Shown here in pieces: positions 42,577 to 50,819 of a stretch of DNA of 64,000 bases. The first letter of the stretch is position 1. Each line of letters opens with the position of its first letter. Under the pieces are notes generated by a model. It had not been told where the DNA came from, ran no database searches, and saw nothing but the letters and a program-made list of their open reading frames with translations. The stretch is from contig JACOSY010000027.1 in the NCBI GenBank assembly GCA_016178595.1, positions 39,086 through 103,085 on the forward strand, in the 5' to 3' direction. The position numbers and the translations under genes are program-made. This DNA comes from Ignavibacteria bacterium (GTDB lineage Bacteria > Bacteroidota > Ignavibacteria > UBA10030 > SZUA-254).

Positions 42577-43173
42577 ATGGCTGACGATAATACTACACAG
42601 ATGGATTCGCCGGACTCCCCGAACGCTCATCAAGACGTTCCGCTCCAGATTCCCGAGTTGACTGAAATGGACATGCTGGGCCAGAAGATCACGGAGCTTG
42701 AGAATTCCATCAGTCAATATAAAGATCAGTTGTTGCGGAAGGCGGCGGAGTTCGAGAATTACAAGAAGCGAGTGGAGAATGATTATTCCTCGCTCGTGAA
42801 GTTCTCCAATGAAGATTTGATCCTGAAGCTCATCCCGGTGATCGATGACTTCGAGCGCTCGTTGAAAGCGCGAAGCACAGCCGGTGAGCTGAAAGGAGAG
42901 GAGGAAAGCTTCATGCGGGGTGTGGAGCTGATCTACAGCAAGTTCAAGCGGATACTTGAATCGCAGGGCGTGAAGACGTTTGAATCAGTCGGAAAGCCTT
43001 TCGATCCGAATTACCACGATGCGCTGATGCAAGTCCCGCGAGCGGATGTGCCGCCGCACACCGTGGTCGATGAAATCGAAAAGGGATACATGATACACGA
43101 CAAGGTTATCCGCCATGCGCGGGTCATCGTTTCTGCCGATGCGGCAGACGGCCAAACACAACCGAACACATAG
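42577..43173 (+). CDS. grpE: GrpE nucleotide exchange factor
   Basis: GrpE releases ADP from DnaK. At 198 residues it has a Gln/Pro-rich N-terminus, the long coiled-coil helix ([20 protein letters not shown]), [12 protein letters not shown], and the beta-domain end with [18 protein letters not shown] and [13 protein letters not shown]. It precedes dnaJ by 32 nt; dnaK is not in the window. Confidence 0.96.
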   Translation: MADDNTTQMDSPDSPNAHQDVPLQIPELTEMDMLGQKITELENSISQYKDQLLRKAAEFENYKKRVENDYSSLVKFSNEDLILKLIPVIDDFERSLKARSTAGELKGEEESFMRGVELIYSKFKRILESQGVKTFESVGKPFDPNYHDALMQVPRADVPPHTVVDEIEKGYMIHDKVIRHARVIVSADAADGQTQPNT

Positions 43174-43205
43174 GCGAACACATAGGTTCAATCACTCAAT
43201 CATCA

Positions 43206-44381
43206 ATGGCAAAGCGCGACTACTACGAGATATTGGAAGTTCAACGAGGTGCAGGTCAAGATGAAATCAAAAAGGCATATCGAAAAGCCGCGCTGAAGTA
43301 CCATCCGGACCGCAACCCGAACAACAAGGAAGCGGAAGAGAAATTCAAGGAAGCGGCTGAAGCGTACGAAGTATTGAACGATCCCGACAAGCGCCACCGC
43401 TATGACCAGTTCGGTCACGAAGGTCTTCGACCCGGCGCAGACTACCATGGCTTTCAGAATATCAACGACATCTTCTCGAGCTTCAACGACATCTTCGGCT
43501 CCGGTTTCGGCGGAGGTTTGTTTGAGGAAGTTTTCACGAGCGGCAGGTCTCGCTCCCGGTCGCGCCAGCAGATGGGAATTCCAGGCTCCGATCTCAAGAT
43601 TCGGCTGAAGCTGACGTTGGAAGAGATCGCGAGCGGCGTCGAGAAGAAACTCAAGGTGAAACACTGGAAGACGTGCGATACATGCAGCGGGAGCGGCGCC
43701 CGTGCCGAATCTTCAAAGGTTGTGTGCCCGATCTGTAATGGAAGCGGTGAAGTGCGTCAGGTCTCGCGCTCCGTCTTCGGACAGTTTGTCAACATTTCGA
43801 CGTGTCACAATTGCGGCGGCGAAGGGCGTATCATCAAAGACCGTTGCCCGACGTGTCATGGTGAAGGACGCGTTCAAGGCGAGGCAACGATCAAAGTGAA
43901 TGTTCCTCCGGGCGTATCGGAAGGAAATTATATTCCGCTTCGCGGGCAAGGTAATGCGGGGCAGCGGGGCGGGCCGCCGGGCGATCTTCTTGTTATTATC
44001 GAAGAGGAGCCGCACAAGCTCTTCACACGCAATGGCGATGACGTTCTCCTTGATTTGCTCGTAAGTTTCCCGGAAGCGACATTTGGAACTGAGATTGACA
44101 TTCCGACATTGAATGGGAAGGCGCGACTGAAAATCGACCCGGGCACACAGTCGGGAAAAATCCTCAGGATGAGGGAGAAGGGAATTCCGGAGTTGAATAC
44201 AAATCGCCGCGGCGACCAGCTCGTGCGCGTCAACGTCTGGGTGCCCACGAAAGTTTCCAAAGAAGACAAGGAACTCCTGCGGGAAATTGAGAAGAGCGAC
44301 AATATCAAGCCGAAGGAGGGAGATCGCTCGGCACATTCCGATCGCAGCTTCTTCTCCAAGATGAAAGATATACTCTCGTAA
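43206..44381 (+). CDS. dnaJ: Chaperone DnaJ
   Basis: 391 residues, type I Hsp40. The J domain has HPD in KYHPDRNPN; a Gly/Phe region follows ([14 protein letters not shown]). The zinc domain has four CxxCxGxG-type motifs: [27 protein letters not shown] and CPTCHGEGR. The C-terminal substrate-binding and dimerisation part follows. It works with DnaK and GrpE. Confidence 0.97.
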   Translation: MAKRDYYEILEVQRGAGQDEIKKAYRKAALKYHPDRNPNNKEAEEKFKEAAEAYEVLNDPDKRHRYDQFGHEGLRPGADYHGFQNINDIFSSFNDIFGSGFGGGLFEEVFTSGRSRSRSRQQMGIPGSDLKIRLKLTLEEIASGVEKKLKVKHWKTCDTCSGSGARAESSKVVCPICNGSGEVRQVSRSVFGQFVNISTCHNCGGEGRIIKDRCPTCHGEGRVQGEATIKVNVPPGVSEGNYIPLRGQGNAGQRGGPPGDLLVIIEEEPHKLFTRNGDDVLLDLLVSFPEATFGTEIDIPTLNGKARLKIDPGTQSGKILRMREKGIPELNTNRRGDQLVRVNVWVPTKVSKEDKELLREIEKSDNIKPKEGDRSAHSDRSFFSKMKDILS

Positions 44382-44411
44382 GAAACTGACTGCACACACG
44401 ATCTGCCAGCG

Positions 44412-44885
44412 ATGAAATTTCTCGACAAATTCAATCAGGCATTCGGGTTCACCAAAACCGAGAGCCGGGTTGTGCTCTTTCTTGTCGTTACGTTTCTTAT
44501 CGGACTCGGCATCAAGGCATTTTGGTCGGGATCAACGAAACCGCGGTTCGATTATTCTGCATCAGACTCGGAGTTTGCGGCGCGTTCCCGCTCACTCGAT
44601 GGTATTCCTGCTGAAACCATGAAGACAGAAACTGCGCAGCAGGCATCCCCTGGAATGCCCATGGCATCTTCCGCTACGCCTTCAATGCATCTCATCGATC
44701 TCAATACTGCGACGAAAGACGAACTGGTAGCGCTGCCCGGAATCGGCGAAGCGATGGCGGAGCGCATTATGCTCTATCGCGATGAGAACGGACCGTTTCA
44801 TTCCATTGATGAGCTTTCTCATATCAAGGGGATCGGCAAAAAGAAGTTCGAGCGCATCGCACCACTGTGCACTGTCGGGAAGTAA
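44412..44885 (+). CDS. ComEA-like helix-hairpin-helix protein
   Basis: 157 residues. An N-terminal TM helix (VVLFLVVTFLIGLGIKAFW) anchors a linker and a C-terminal ComEA-type (HhH)2 domain: IDLNTATKDELVALPGIG, then EAMAERIMLYR and IKGIGKKKFERIAPLC. ComEA proteins bind incoming DNA during natural transformation; many relatives have unproven roles. It is followed by the PilM-like gene 2 nt later, which fits a DNA-uptake or pilus theme. Confidence 0.88.
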   Translation: MKFLDKFNQAFGFTKTESRVVLFLVVTFLIGLGIKAFWSGSTKPRFDYSASDSEFAARSRSLDGIPAETMKTETAQQASPGMPMASSATPSMHLIDLNTATKDELVALPGIGEAMAERIMLYRDENGPFHSIDELSHIKGIGKKKFERIAPLCTVGK

Positions 44886-44887
44886 AC

Positions 44888-45766
44888 ATGTTCAGCCACT
44901 ACGTTGCCGGCATCAGCATGAACGATGGAAAAGCACAACTCGTGGTGCTGCAGGTGAAAAAGCGCTCTCTCAAGCTCCGGTATCTTTCGGAGTATGCGAA
45001 GAATTCGGATGACCGGCTTTGGTTCCTTGAACCGATCATCAAGCGCCAGGAGAAAATCTTCAGAAGGGTGAAAAAAGTTTCCATCGCATTGGACAACGCC
45101 TCAGTATTTTTGCATAACTTCCCGACCGACAGCACGCTCAGTCAGCTTGAGATGAACGATCACCTTGCATGGGAGCTTTCGCAATTTATCCCTGAATACA
45201 AGCCAAAGGAATACGCCATCGACATACACGTCTTGAAAACTCACGCACTGGAGAAAGTAACCGAAACATTCGTCGTTGCGGCACAGCAGTCGCTCATCTA
45301 CAATATTGAGCAAGCACTTGCCCGGAACAAGTACGAGCTGGGCATCGTCGACACGAACCACTTCGGCGCTGAGTATGCACTTTCTGCAAACGTTCCTGAA
45401 GCGAAGACAAAAAAGATCGCGCTTGTCGGCGTTACCGGAAATCGCGCCGATCTGGGTGTATTGACGAACGGAAAGCTCACGTCGTATTGCTACACAAGCC
45501 TTGCACCACAATCTGACCTGGCTGACCTGGCCGACTTTCTCGCGCCTCATATCCACACGGAGGCCGTCTCCGATATTTTCTTGTACGGCTCGGCAGCAAC
45601 CAACCCGCTTGCCAACAATCTCCGCGGGCGGTTCGGCGTGAACGTGTCGTTTCTCAATCCCTTCAAACACATCGGCGCCAATTCGTGCCGGGATGGGCTT
45701 GAGCAGTACGCCGGTAACGAGCATATCTTTGCTCCGGCGGCTGGCTGCGCGCTGGGGAAGCAATGA
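44888..45766 (+). CDS. PilM-like (type IV pilus assembly/competence) actin-fold protein
   Basis: 292 residues. The N-terminus (YVAGISMNDGKAQLVVL) resembles the phosphate-1 loop of actin-fold ATPases. The segment VSIALDNASVFLHNFP followed by LEMNDHLAWELSQFIP matches PilM (A-L-P-...-E-W-E-A-E-Q-Y-I-P pattern). A second loop, IALVGVTGNRADLGVL, replaces the usual phosphate-2 motif. PilM forms the cytosolic inner-membrane platform of type IV pili with PilN/O, which are not present here. ATG 44888 has GGGAAG upstream. Its stop overlaps rsmD as ATGA. Confidence 0.65.
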   Translation: MFSHYVAGISMNDGKAQLVVLQVKKRSLKLRYLSEYAKNSDDRLWFLEPIIKRQEKIFRRVKKVSIALDNASVFLHNFPTDSTLSQLEMNDHLAWELSQFIPEYKPKEYAIDIHVLKTHALEKVTETFVVAAQQSLIYNIEQALARNKYELGIVDTNHFGAEYALSANVPEAKTKKIALVGVTGNRADLGVLTNGKLTSYCYTSLAPQSDLADLADFLAPHIHTEAVSDIFLYGSAATNPLANNLRGRFGVNVSFLNPFKHIGANSCRDGLEQYAGNEHIFAPAAGCALGKQ

Positions 45767-46314
45767 GAATTATTACCGGCAAGTACAGGGGGCGTACTCT
45801 TCGGACGGCGAAGGAGATTGATGTCCGTCCGGCAATGGATCGTGTCAAGGGAGCGATCTTCAACATGTTACAGAATCGTCTTGGACTTGGAGGTGCTCGC
45901 GTGCTGGACCTTTTTGCCGGAATCGGAAGCCTGGGCTTTGAAGCAGTGAGTCGCGGCGCCGCCCTCGTCGTATTCATCGATGACAACCGGCGGATGCTCG
46001 ATGTTATCGAAGAGAATGCCGGGATATTGGGATGCCGTGATGAATGTGAAATCATTCAGGACGACGCATTTTCCTTTATCGATCGGACATTGGATGAGAG
46101 TTTCGACCTCATTTTTGCCGATCCACCCTATGCGTACGAACGCACGTCGGAGATCCCTCGAAAGATTTTTGACCGGCAGTTGCTGAAGAAGAATGGATTT
46201 CTTATTATTGAACATGCCAGACGCACAGCGTTCGATCCTTCATCACTCTACACGCTCAAAGTCCAAAAAGACTTCGGCAACACGCGCCTCAGTTTCTTTG
46301 TCCATCCAGCATAA
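45763..46314 (+). CDS. rsmD: 16S rRNA (guanine(966)-N(2))-methyltransferase
   Basis: 183 residues. It starts MRIITGKYRGRTL and has DRVKGAIFNML, the SAM-binding DLFAGIGSLGFEAVSRGA and the catalytic FADPPY motif, all diagnostic of RsmD, which methylates G966 of 16S rRNA. The start overlaps the PilM-like stop. coaD follows, the conserved rsmD-coaD pairing. Confidence 0.96.
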   Translation: MRIITGKYRGRTLRTAKEIDVRPAMDRVKGAIFNMLQNRLGLGGARVLDLFAGIGSLGFEAVSRGAALVVFIDDNRRMLDVIEENAGILGCRDECEIIQDDAFSFIDRTLDESFDLIFADPPYAYERTSEIPRKIFDRQLLKKNGFLIIEHARRTAFDPSSLYTLKVQKDFGNTRLSFFVHPA

Positions 46315-46332
46315 CGTGGAGTGAACCATAGC

Positions 46333-46815
46333 ATGAAGATAGCCATTTATCCCGGGACGTTTGATCCAATCACGTATGGACATCTCGACGTGATTGAGCG
46401 TGCGGCGGAGATTTTTGATAGGGTGATTGTGACAGTCGCACGAAATACGATAAAGCAACCCCTCTGTACCGAGGAGGAACGGATGACGATGATCCGGGAT
46501 GCGGTCAAAAAATACAAGAAGGTCAGCGTCGATTGTTTTGAAGGGTTGCTTGTAGCGTATGCGAAACAGAAGAAGGCTACGGCAATTGTGCGCGGGCTGC
46601 GCGCCGTCTCCGACTTTGAGTACGAATTCCAGATGGCGCTCATGAATCGCAAGCTGGATGGCGCGATTACGACGGTCTTTCTGATGCCGCATGAAAAGTA
46701 CACTTACCTGAACTCGAGTATTGTTCGAGAGATTGCCCGGTTCGGCGGCGATATCAGCGAGTTTGTTCCGCCGGGAGTTCAGAAACTGATCGAAAAGAAG
46801 CTCATCAAGCAATAG
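46333..46815 (+). CDS. coaD: Phosphopantetheine adenylyltransferase
   Basis: It makes dephospho-CoA from 4'-phosphopantetheine and ATP. At 160 residues, MKIAIYPGTFDPITYGHLDVIERA contains the nucleotidyltransferase T/HxGH motif. AIVRGLRAVSDFEYEFQMALMNR and YLNSSIVREIARFGGD complete the family signature. ATG 46333 is chosen; an in-frame GTG at 46321 would add four residues. Confidence 0.97.
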   Translation: MKIAIYPGTFDPITYGHLDVIERAAEIFDRVIVTVARNTIKQPLCTEEERMTMIRDAVKKYKKVSVDCFEGLLVAYAKQKKATAIVRGLRAVSDFEYEFQMALMNRKLDGAITTVFLMPHEKYTYLNSSIVREIARFGGDISEFVPPGVQKLIEKKLIKQ

Positions 46816-46821
46816 GATTGC

Positions 46822-48024
46822 GTGAAATCCCTCTCGTTACGAGTTCAGCACGTCGATGAATCGGCGACACTTGTGTTCACGCAGATGGCGCGCCAGCTGC
46901 AGCAGGCCGGCATAGACGTTGTGAGCCTGACTGCGGGTGAGCCTGATTTCCCGACGCCACTTCACGTGAAGATGGCGGCGATTCGTGCCATCGAAGAGAA
47001 CTTCACGCACTATACCGCAAACCGGGGAATCCCCGAACTTCTAAAAGCAATTGTCGAGAAATTTGAAAAAGATAATTGTCTCGCATTCGACCCGTCGCAG
47101 ATTGTGGTCTCGTGCGGGGCGAAGCATTCGATCTACAACGTCCTGCAAGCAATCTGCAACAAGGGGGATGAAGTCGTAATTGCAGCGCCGTACTGGGTCT
47201 CGTATCCGCAGATGGTGAAGCTCGTAGACGCGGTGCCGATCACGGTGAGCGCAGGGGAAGAATCGAACTTCAAGATCGCGCCGTCTCAGCTTCGCAAAGT
47301 TATTCATGCAAAGACGAAAGCGTTGATCTTCAATTCACCGGCAAATCCGACGGGAACTGTTTACACGCAAGGGGAGATCGAAGAACTTGCCGACGTTATC
47401 CACGAGACCGGGATTTACGTCATCTCCGATGAAATCTATGAAAAGGTTTTGTACGATGGGGTGAAGCATTTCAGTATCGGATGCGTGAAAGAGATTCGCG
47501 ATCAGGTTATCACTGTCAACGGCGTCTCGAAAGCGTATGCGATGACGGGCTGGAGGATCGGCTACCTTGGCGCTGTGAAAGAAATTGCTCAAGCCGCGGC
47601 GAAAGTACAAAGTCAAGTGACATCGAACGCGAACTCCATTGCACAGCGTGCGGCAGCCGTTGCTCTCGCCGCACCGTCGGATGATGTGACAATGATGGTA
47701 CACGAGTTCAATCGCCGCAGAGATTTCATGATGGAGCAGCTCTCAGCGGTTCCCGGCCTCACACTGCAGAAGCCAAAAGGCGCTTTCTATCTCTTTCCGT
47801 CCGTCAAAGCGTTCGTTGGAAAACGGTGGAAGGGAGGGATGATCAGGGATGATGTCGATCTCTGCAACTTCTTCGTGAACGAAGAACACATTGCGCTCGT
47901 GCCCGGAAGTCCGTTTGGTGCGAAGAACTACATCCGAATTTCTTACGCTGCTTCGATGAAGGAGCTGGAGAAAGGCATCCGGCGATTGAAGAGTGGATTC
48001 AAGAAGTTGAGCGAGGCATATTGA
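46822..48024 (+). CDS. Aspartate/aromatic class I aminotransferase
   Basis: 400 residues of the AspB type I-gamma family. Marks are SLTAGEPDFPTPLHVK, HYTANRGIPELLKAI, NSPANPTGTVY, YVISDEIYEKVLYDG and SKAYAMTGWRIGYLG with the PLP-binding Lys, and YIRISYAAS with the substrate Arg. The GTG start at 46822 has AGGA 5 nt upstream. Aspartate transamination is most likely; prephenate or aromatic activity is possible. Confidence 0.92.
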   Translation: MKSLSLRVQHVDESATLVFTQMARQLQQAGIDVVSLTAGEPDFPTPLHVKMAAIRAIEENFTHYTANRGIPELLKAIVEKFEKDNCLAFDPSQIVVSCGAKHSIYNVLQAICNKGDEVVIAAPYWVSYPQMVKLVDAVPITVSAGEESNFKIAPSQLRKVIHAKTKALIFNSPANPTGTVYTQGEIEELADVIHETGIYVISDEIYEKVLYDGVKHFSIGCVKEIRDQVITVNGVSKAYAMTGWRIGYLGAVKEIAQAAAKVQSQVTSNANSIAQRAAAVALAAPSDDVTMMVHEFNRRRDFMMEQLSAVPGLTLQKPKGAFYLFPSVKAFVGKRWKGGMIRDDVDLCNFFVNEEHIALVPGSPFGAKNYIRISYAASMKELEKGIRRLKSGFKKLSEAY

Positions 48025-48038
48025 GGCCTACCGTCGCT

Positions 48039-48067
48039 TTGACAATACGATCGCCTCTCGTTATATT
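48039..48067 (+). promoter_or_regulatory. Promoter TTGACA-N17-TATATT for the FmdB-like gene
   Basis: A perfect -35 TTGACA (48039-48044) and TATATT (48062-48067) are 17 nt apart, 37 nt before the ATG. Confidence 0.7.
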
Positions 48068-48103
48068 CTCTCATCAGTAAATCGAAAGAGACACGTTCAT
48101 ACT

Positions 48104-48406
48104 ATGCCAACGTACGCTTACCAATGTAAATCCTGCAACCACGAATTCGAAGAGTTCCAAAGCATTTCAGAGCCGCCGTTAGTGGAATGCCCATCGTGTA
48201 AGAAACATACCGTCATCCGCATTATCGGCGCAGGGGCAGGACTGGTCTTCAAGGGAAGCGGATTTTATCTCACGGATTACAAGAAGACTTCAAGCTCGCC
48301 GGCAGCAGAATCCGGCACGGCGAAGAAATCCGATTCAAAGCCCGAATCAAAATCAGATTCGAAAGCTGAATCGAAGCCTGACAGTTCTCAATCGACGAAA
48401 GAATAG
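48104..48406 (+). CDS. FmdB-family zinc-ribbon protein
   Basis: 100 residues. The N-terminal zinc ribbon has two Cys pairs (YQCKSCNHEF and VECPSCKKHTVIRIIG), followed by KGSGFYLTDYKKT, the FmdB/CxxC_CxxC_SSSS signature. The tail is a low-complexity Ser/Lys/Asp/Glu/Pro run. FmdB-like proteins are proposed regulators; the role is unproven. Confidence 0.9.
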   Translation: MPTYAYQCKSCNHEFEEFQSISEPPLVECPSCKKHTVIRIIGAGAGLVFKGSGFYLTDYKKTSSSPAAESGTAKKSDSKPESKSDSKAESKPDSSQSTKE

Positions 48407-48456
48407 CCTGCCGGTATCCTCGTGAATTTTCTGTTGGTTCCTGCGGTTCATACGAG

Positions 48457-48735
48457 CTACATCTTTGCCGCAACGACAACAATCCCTTTCCTTGTTTCAA
48501 TCGATCCGCCGAACGAATCGAATGCTTCCAGCAAGACGACGTAAATTCCCATCCGAACCCGTTCGCGGTTGTCATTCAATCCATCCCATACAAGTTCCCC
48601 CTGAGCGCCGGCCGGTTCGCTGTTCGCAAGTGTTCGAACAAGTCGTCCCATGCTATCGAATATCCTCACGCGAATCAGGCCGGTTGTGGCCGGAAGTTGA
48701 TAGCTGAGAATTGTCGCATCTTCGAATCCATCGGG
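48457..48735 (-). pseudogene. C-terminal remnant of a sorting-domain (FlgD-like) surface protein gene
   Basis: The minus-strand frame ending at 48457 encodes PDGFEDATILSYQLPATTG, RVRIFDSMGRLVRTLAN, ELVWDGLNDN and GIVVVAAKM. This is the typical end of large surface proteins whose preceding motif is NPFSPDGDG. No start codon or N-terminal part exists; upstream of about 48735 the frame runs into the serine recombinase gene and stops matching. The target was evidently interrupted or truncated here. Confidence 0.7.
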
Positions 48736-50207
48736 CTCCGGTGCCCATCTGCCATCAATTCGGAGGGGGAGGGGAGGTAGGCAAGATTGATGGTGATATC
48801 ATCGTGGCTTACGATAATCTTTTCTGTAATAGTTTCGATGATTTTTCGCTTTTCTTCAAAAGTTAGTTGTGACCAACGGCTGTAGAGGTCTTTTGCTTCG
48901 TGCAGGATTTCGTTACTTGACAGGTATTGGATTCTTAAGAAATCTATTTCGGCTTGAATTTCTGGCATCTGAGCCTGGATCTGCTTCAGGCGTTCATTAA
49001 GCGGCTGGTAATAGTGGCTGAACCCGTCTTCAGCGATGTTTTTCTTGAGATAGAGCTGCATAGTACGATCCATGTCTGCTCGAACGGTTCTTTCCTCATC
49101 AGCCAATGTGTTGAGGAGTTGTTCTTTTTCTTTGATCACTCCATCTGCCTTTTCAAAGTAGTGTGACACCTCATCGACTGAGAACAGGAAGGATTTTAGT
49201 TGTTCCTGGAAGATTTCCTCTAAATCAGTAGTTCCAATCTTATTGCGGCATTTTTTGCAAATGTATTTTGGGGAATTTGAGGGAACGTACATTGTACCTC
49301 CGCACGTGCAGAATGCGATACCCGTGAATAAATGTACCGCCTTCTTAGCAGGGCGCTTGTTCTTCTTGAGTTGTTCACCAATGAGTCTGTTACACTCGTC
49401 CCAGAGTTGTGGAGATACAATTGCTGGTGCGTCTACGTAGATCCATTCGGAGGTAGGTTTGTAAGCAGACTTCTCATTGTTCTTGCCAATCCGCTTGGTG
49501 TAATTTGCACGCCGCATGCCCTTTGCAGTCGGGTCTTGTAGGAGGCGATAGACAGTAGAGTAGCCAAATTTGGAACCTATTCGTGTACGATATCCAGCTT
49601 TGTTTAAAAGATTGGCTACTGTTTTCTTCCGTTTATGTTCAAGGAAGAGTTCATACATGAGCTTGCGCACGGGCGCTTCTTTCGGATCAATCACAAGCCT
49701 CTTGTCGACCCATTGGTATCCAAACGGAGCCGCTCCACCGAGGGGTTTGCCAAGCTTCGCTCGTATCGGAACTGACGCTGCGACACGCTCGGCTATTTCT
49801 TCTCGTTCCCACTGCGCCATGGCAGCAATCATGGTATAGAATAGACGTCCTGCAGGCGTAGACGTATCAATGGACTCTTGTAAGCTGACCAAGTCAGCAT
49901 CGCATTCACGGAATATATCAGCGAAGTCCAAGAGTTCCCTTGTGTTGCGAGCTAATCGTGCCAACTTCGAAAAGATGATCCCCGTGATCTTGTGCGACCG
50001 TACATCTGTCAGCATCCGTTTCGTCTCCGAATGTTCCATGACCGACTTACCACTTACGGCGTCGAGACGGTAGATCTCCTTGATCAACCAACCCTTTGAT
50101 TCCGCGTAGTATTGGGCACGCTTCTCATGGTGTTCCGGACTTTCACCCTTGACTTGGTCTTCTGTGGACACGCGAATCCAAATACCAACTGATTTTGATT
50201 CTCTCAC
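48675..50207 (-). CDS. Large serine recombinase
   Basis: 510 residues. The resolvase catalytic domain has the nucleophile Ser in GIWIRVSTEDQ and the Arg cluster in FSKLARLARNTRELL. It is followed by the recombinase domain (GGAAPFGYQWVDKRLVIDP), a zinc-ribbon domain (CTCGG...CKKC) and a coiled-coil C-terminal region. Such enzymes integrate and excise phages or mobile elements. GTG 50207 has AAGGAGG 8 nt upstream. The last ~20 codons read through DNA that, in another frame, encodes the truncated surface-protein remnant, so its C-terminus is probably defined by the insertion site. Confidence 0.92.
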   Translation of the reverse strand: MRESKSVGIWIRVSTEDQVKGESPEHHEKRAQYYAESKGWLIKEIYRLDAVSGKSVMEHSETKRMLTDVRSHKITGIIFSKLARLARNTRELLDFADIFRECDADLVSLQESIDTSTPAGRLFYTMIAAMAQWEREEIAERVAASVPIRAKLGKPLGGAAPFGYQWVDKRLVIDPKEAPVRKLMYELFLEHKRKKTVANLLNKAGYRTRIGSKFGYSTVYRLLQDPTAKGMRRANYTKRIGKNNEKSAYKPTSEWIYVDAPAIVSPQLWDECNRLIGEQLKKNKRPAKKAVHLFTGIAFCTCGGTMYVPSNSPKYICKKCRNKIGTTDLEEIFQEQLKSFLFSVDEVSHYFEKADGVIKEKEQLLNTLADEERTVRADMDRTMQLYLKKNIAEDGFSHYYQPLNERLKQIQAQMPEIQAEIDFLRIQYLSSNEILHEAKDLYSRWSQLTFEEKRKIIETITEKIIVSHDDITINLAYLPSPSELMADGHRSPMDSKMRQFSAINFRPQPA

Positions 50208-50374
50208 GGCTAATACCTCCTTAGAATCTGACTCTTTGCTTCGTTGGAATGTTAAACATGTACACCCAAATTAAGAAACAGTGTGGAAAAATCAAAGCCT
50301 TTTAACATGGCTCCGCGCAATTATTTTATTACCATAATGGTAACATCAAGACCTGAGAAGAGAGAGATGCTATC

Positions 50375-50488
50375 GTGCCGAGCGGAGGGGTTGATCCAAC
50401 GACGCTAGCGAGGTGGGAAAGAGGGAGAGAGATTGCCTAGTGTAAAACTTAGAGATCAGCTGGTAATGTTTTTCAGCCGAGTTCCTTG
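50375..50488 (+). pseudogene. Frameshifted XRE-type HTH remnant
   Basis: GTG 50375 opens VPSGGVDPTTLARWERGREIA and stops at TAG 50438. One extra base just before allows the next frame to continue PSVKLRDQLVMFF to 50488. The joined product matches the end of the XRE proteins at 52928-53122 and 57626-57931. The N-terminal half of the HTH is missing. Confidence 0.65.
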
Positions 50489-50537
50489 AATTCGAGGGTA
50501 TCCTCAGGGACACTGACAATGAGCTACTGAAAACAGG

Positions 50538-50569
50538 ACAAAAAAGCCGCCACGGAATCCGATGGCGGC
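50538..50569 (-). terminator. Terminator for leftward transcription
   Basis: On the minus strand GCCGCCA, a 10-nt loop and TGGCGGC are followed by TTTTTT. It lies downstream of the T9SS-tail remnant and the IPTL-CTERM-like gene. Confidence 0.75.
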
Positions 50570-50620
50570 TCTTGTGCTTCGATCTATATTTCAGATCCCG
50601 CCACAAAGAGCGTGGGGGAT

Positions 50621-50688
50621 GACGTTCCTACAAAGCGAACTTAGCATCATCCGGCGAGTTGGGATTCGCTAAGTTCGGCAGGAACGTC
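50621..50688. repeat. Long imperfect inverted repeat
   Basis: GACGTTCCT plus CGAACTTAGC on the left pair with GCTAAGTTCG plus AGGAACGTC on the right, around a 22-nt centre. It overlaps the stop of the T9SS-tail remnant. Confidence 0.6.
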
Positions 50689-50815
50689 ACTTCAGCAACA
50701 ACATCTTCTTCACGCTCACGTACCTCTTCGCGACTGTTCCTCGTTCCTCGTCGTTAATCGTTTCTGCAACAAGACGGTAGAAGTAGACACCCGATGGCAA
50801 CCCGGACGCATCTGA
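50687..50815 (-). pseudogene. T9SS C-terminal sorting-domain remnant
   Basis: The frame reads ASGLPSGVYFYRLVAE, then VAKRYVSVKKMLLLK and stop, the last 40 residues of a T9SS sorting domain. A TAG closes the frame just upstream, and the next gene's stop lies 5 nt further on. It is a tail without a body, so a gene was replaced or deleted here. Confidence 0.7.
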
Positions 50816-50819
50816 CTAA

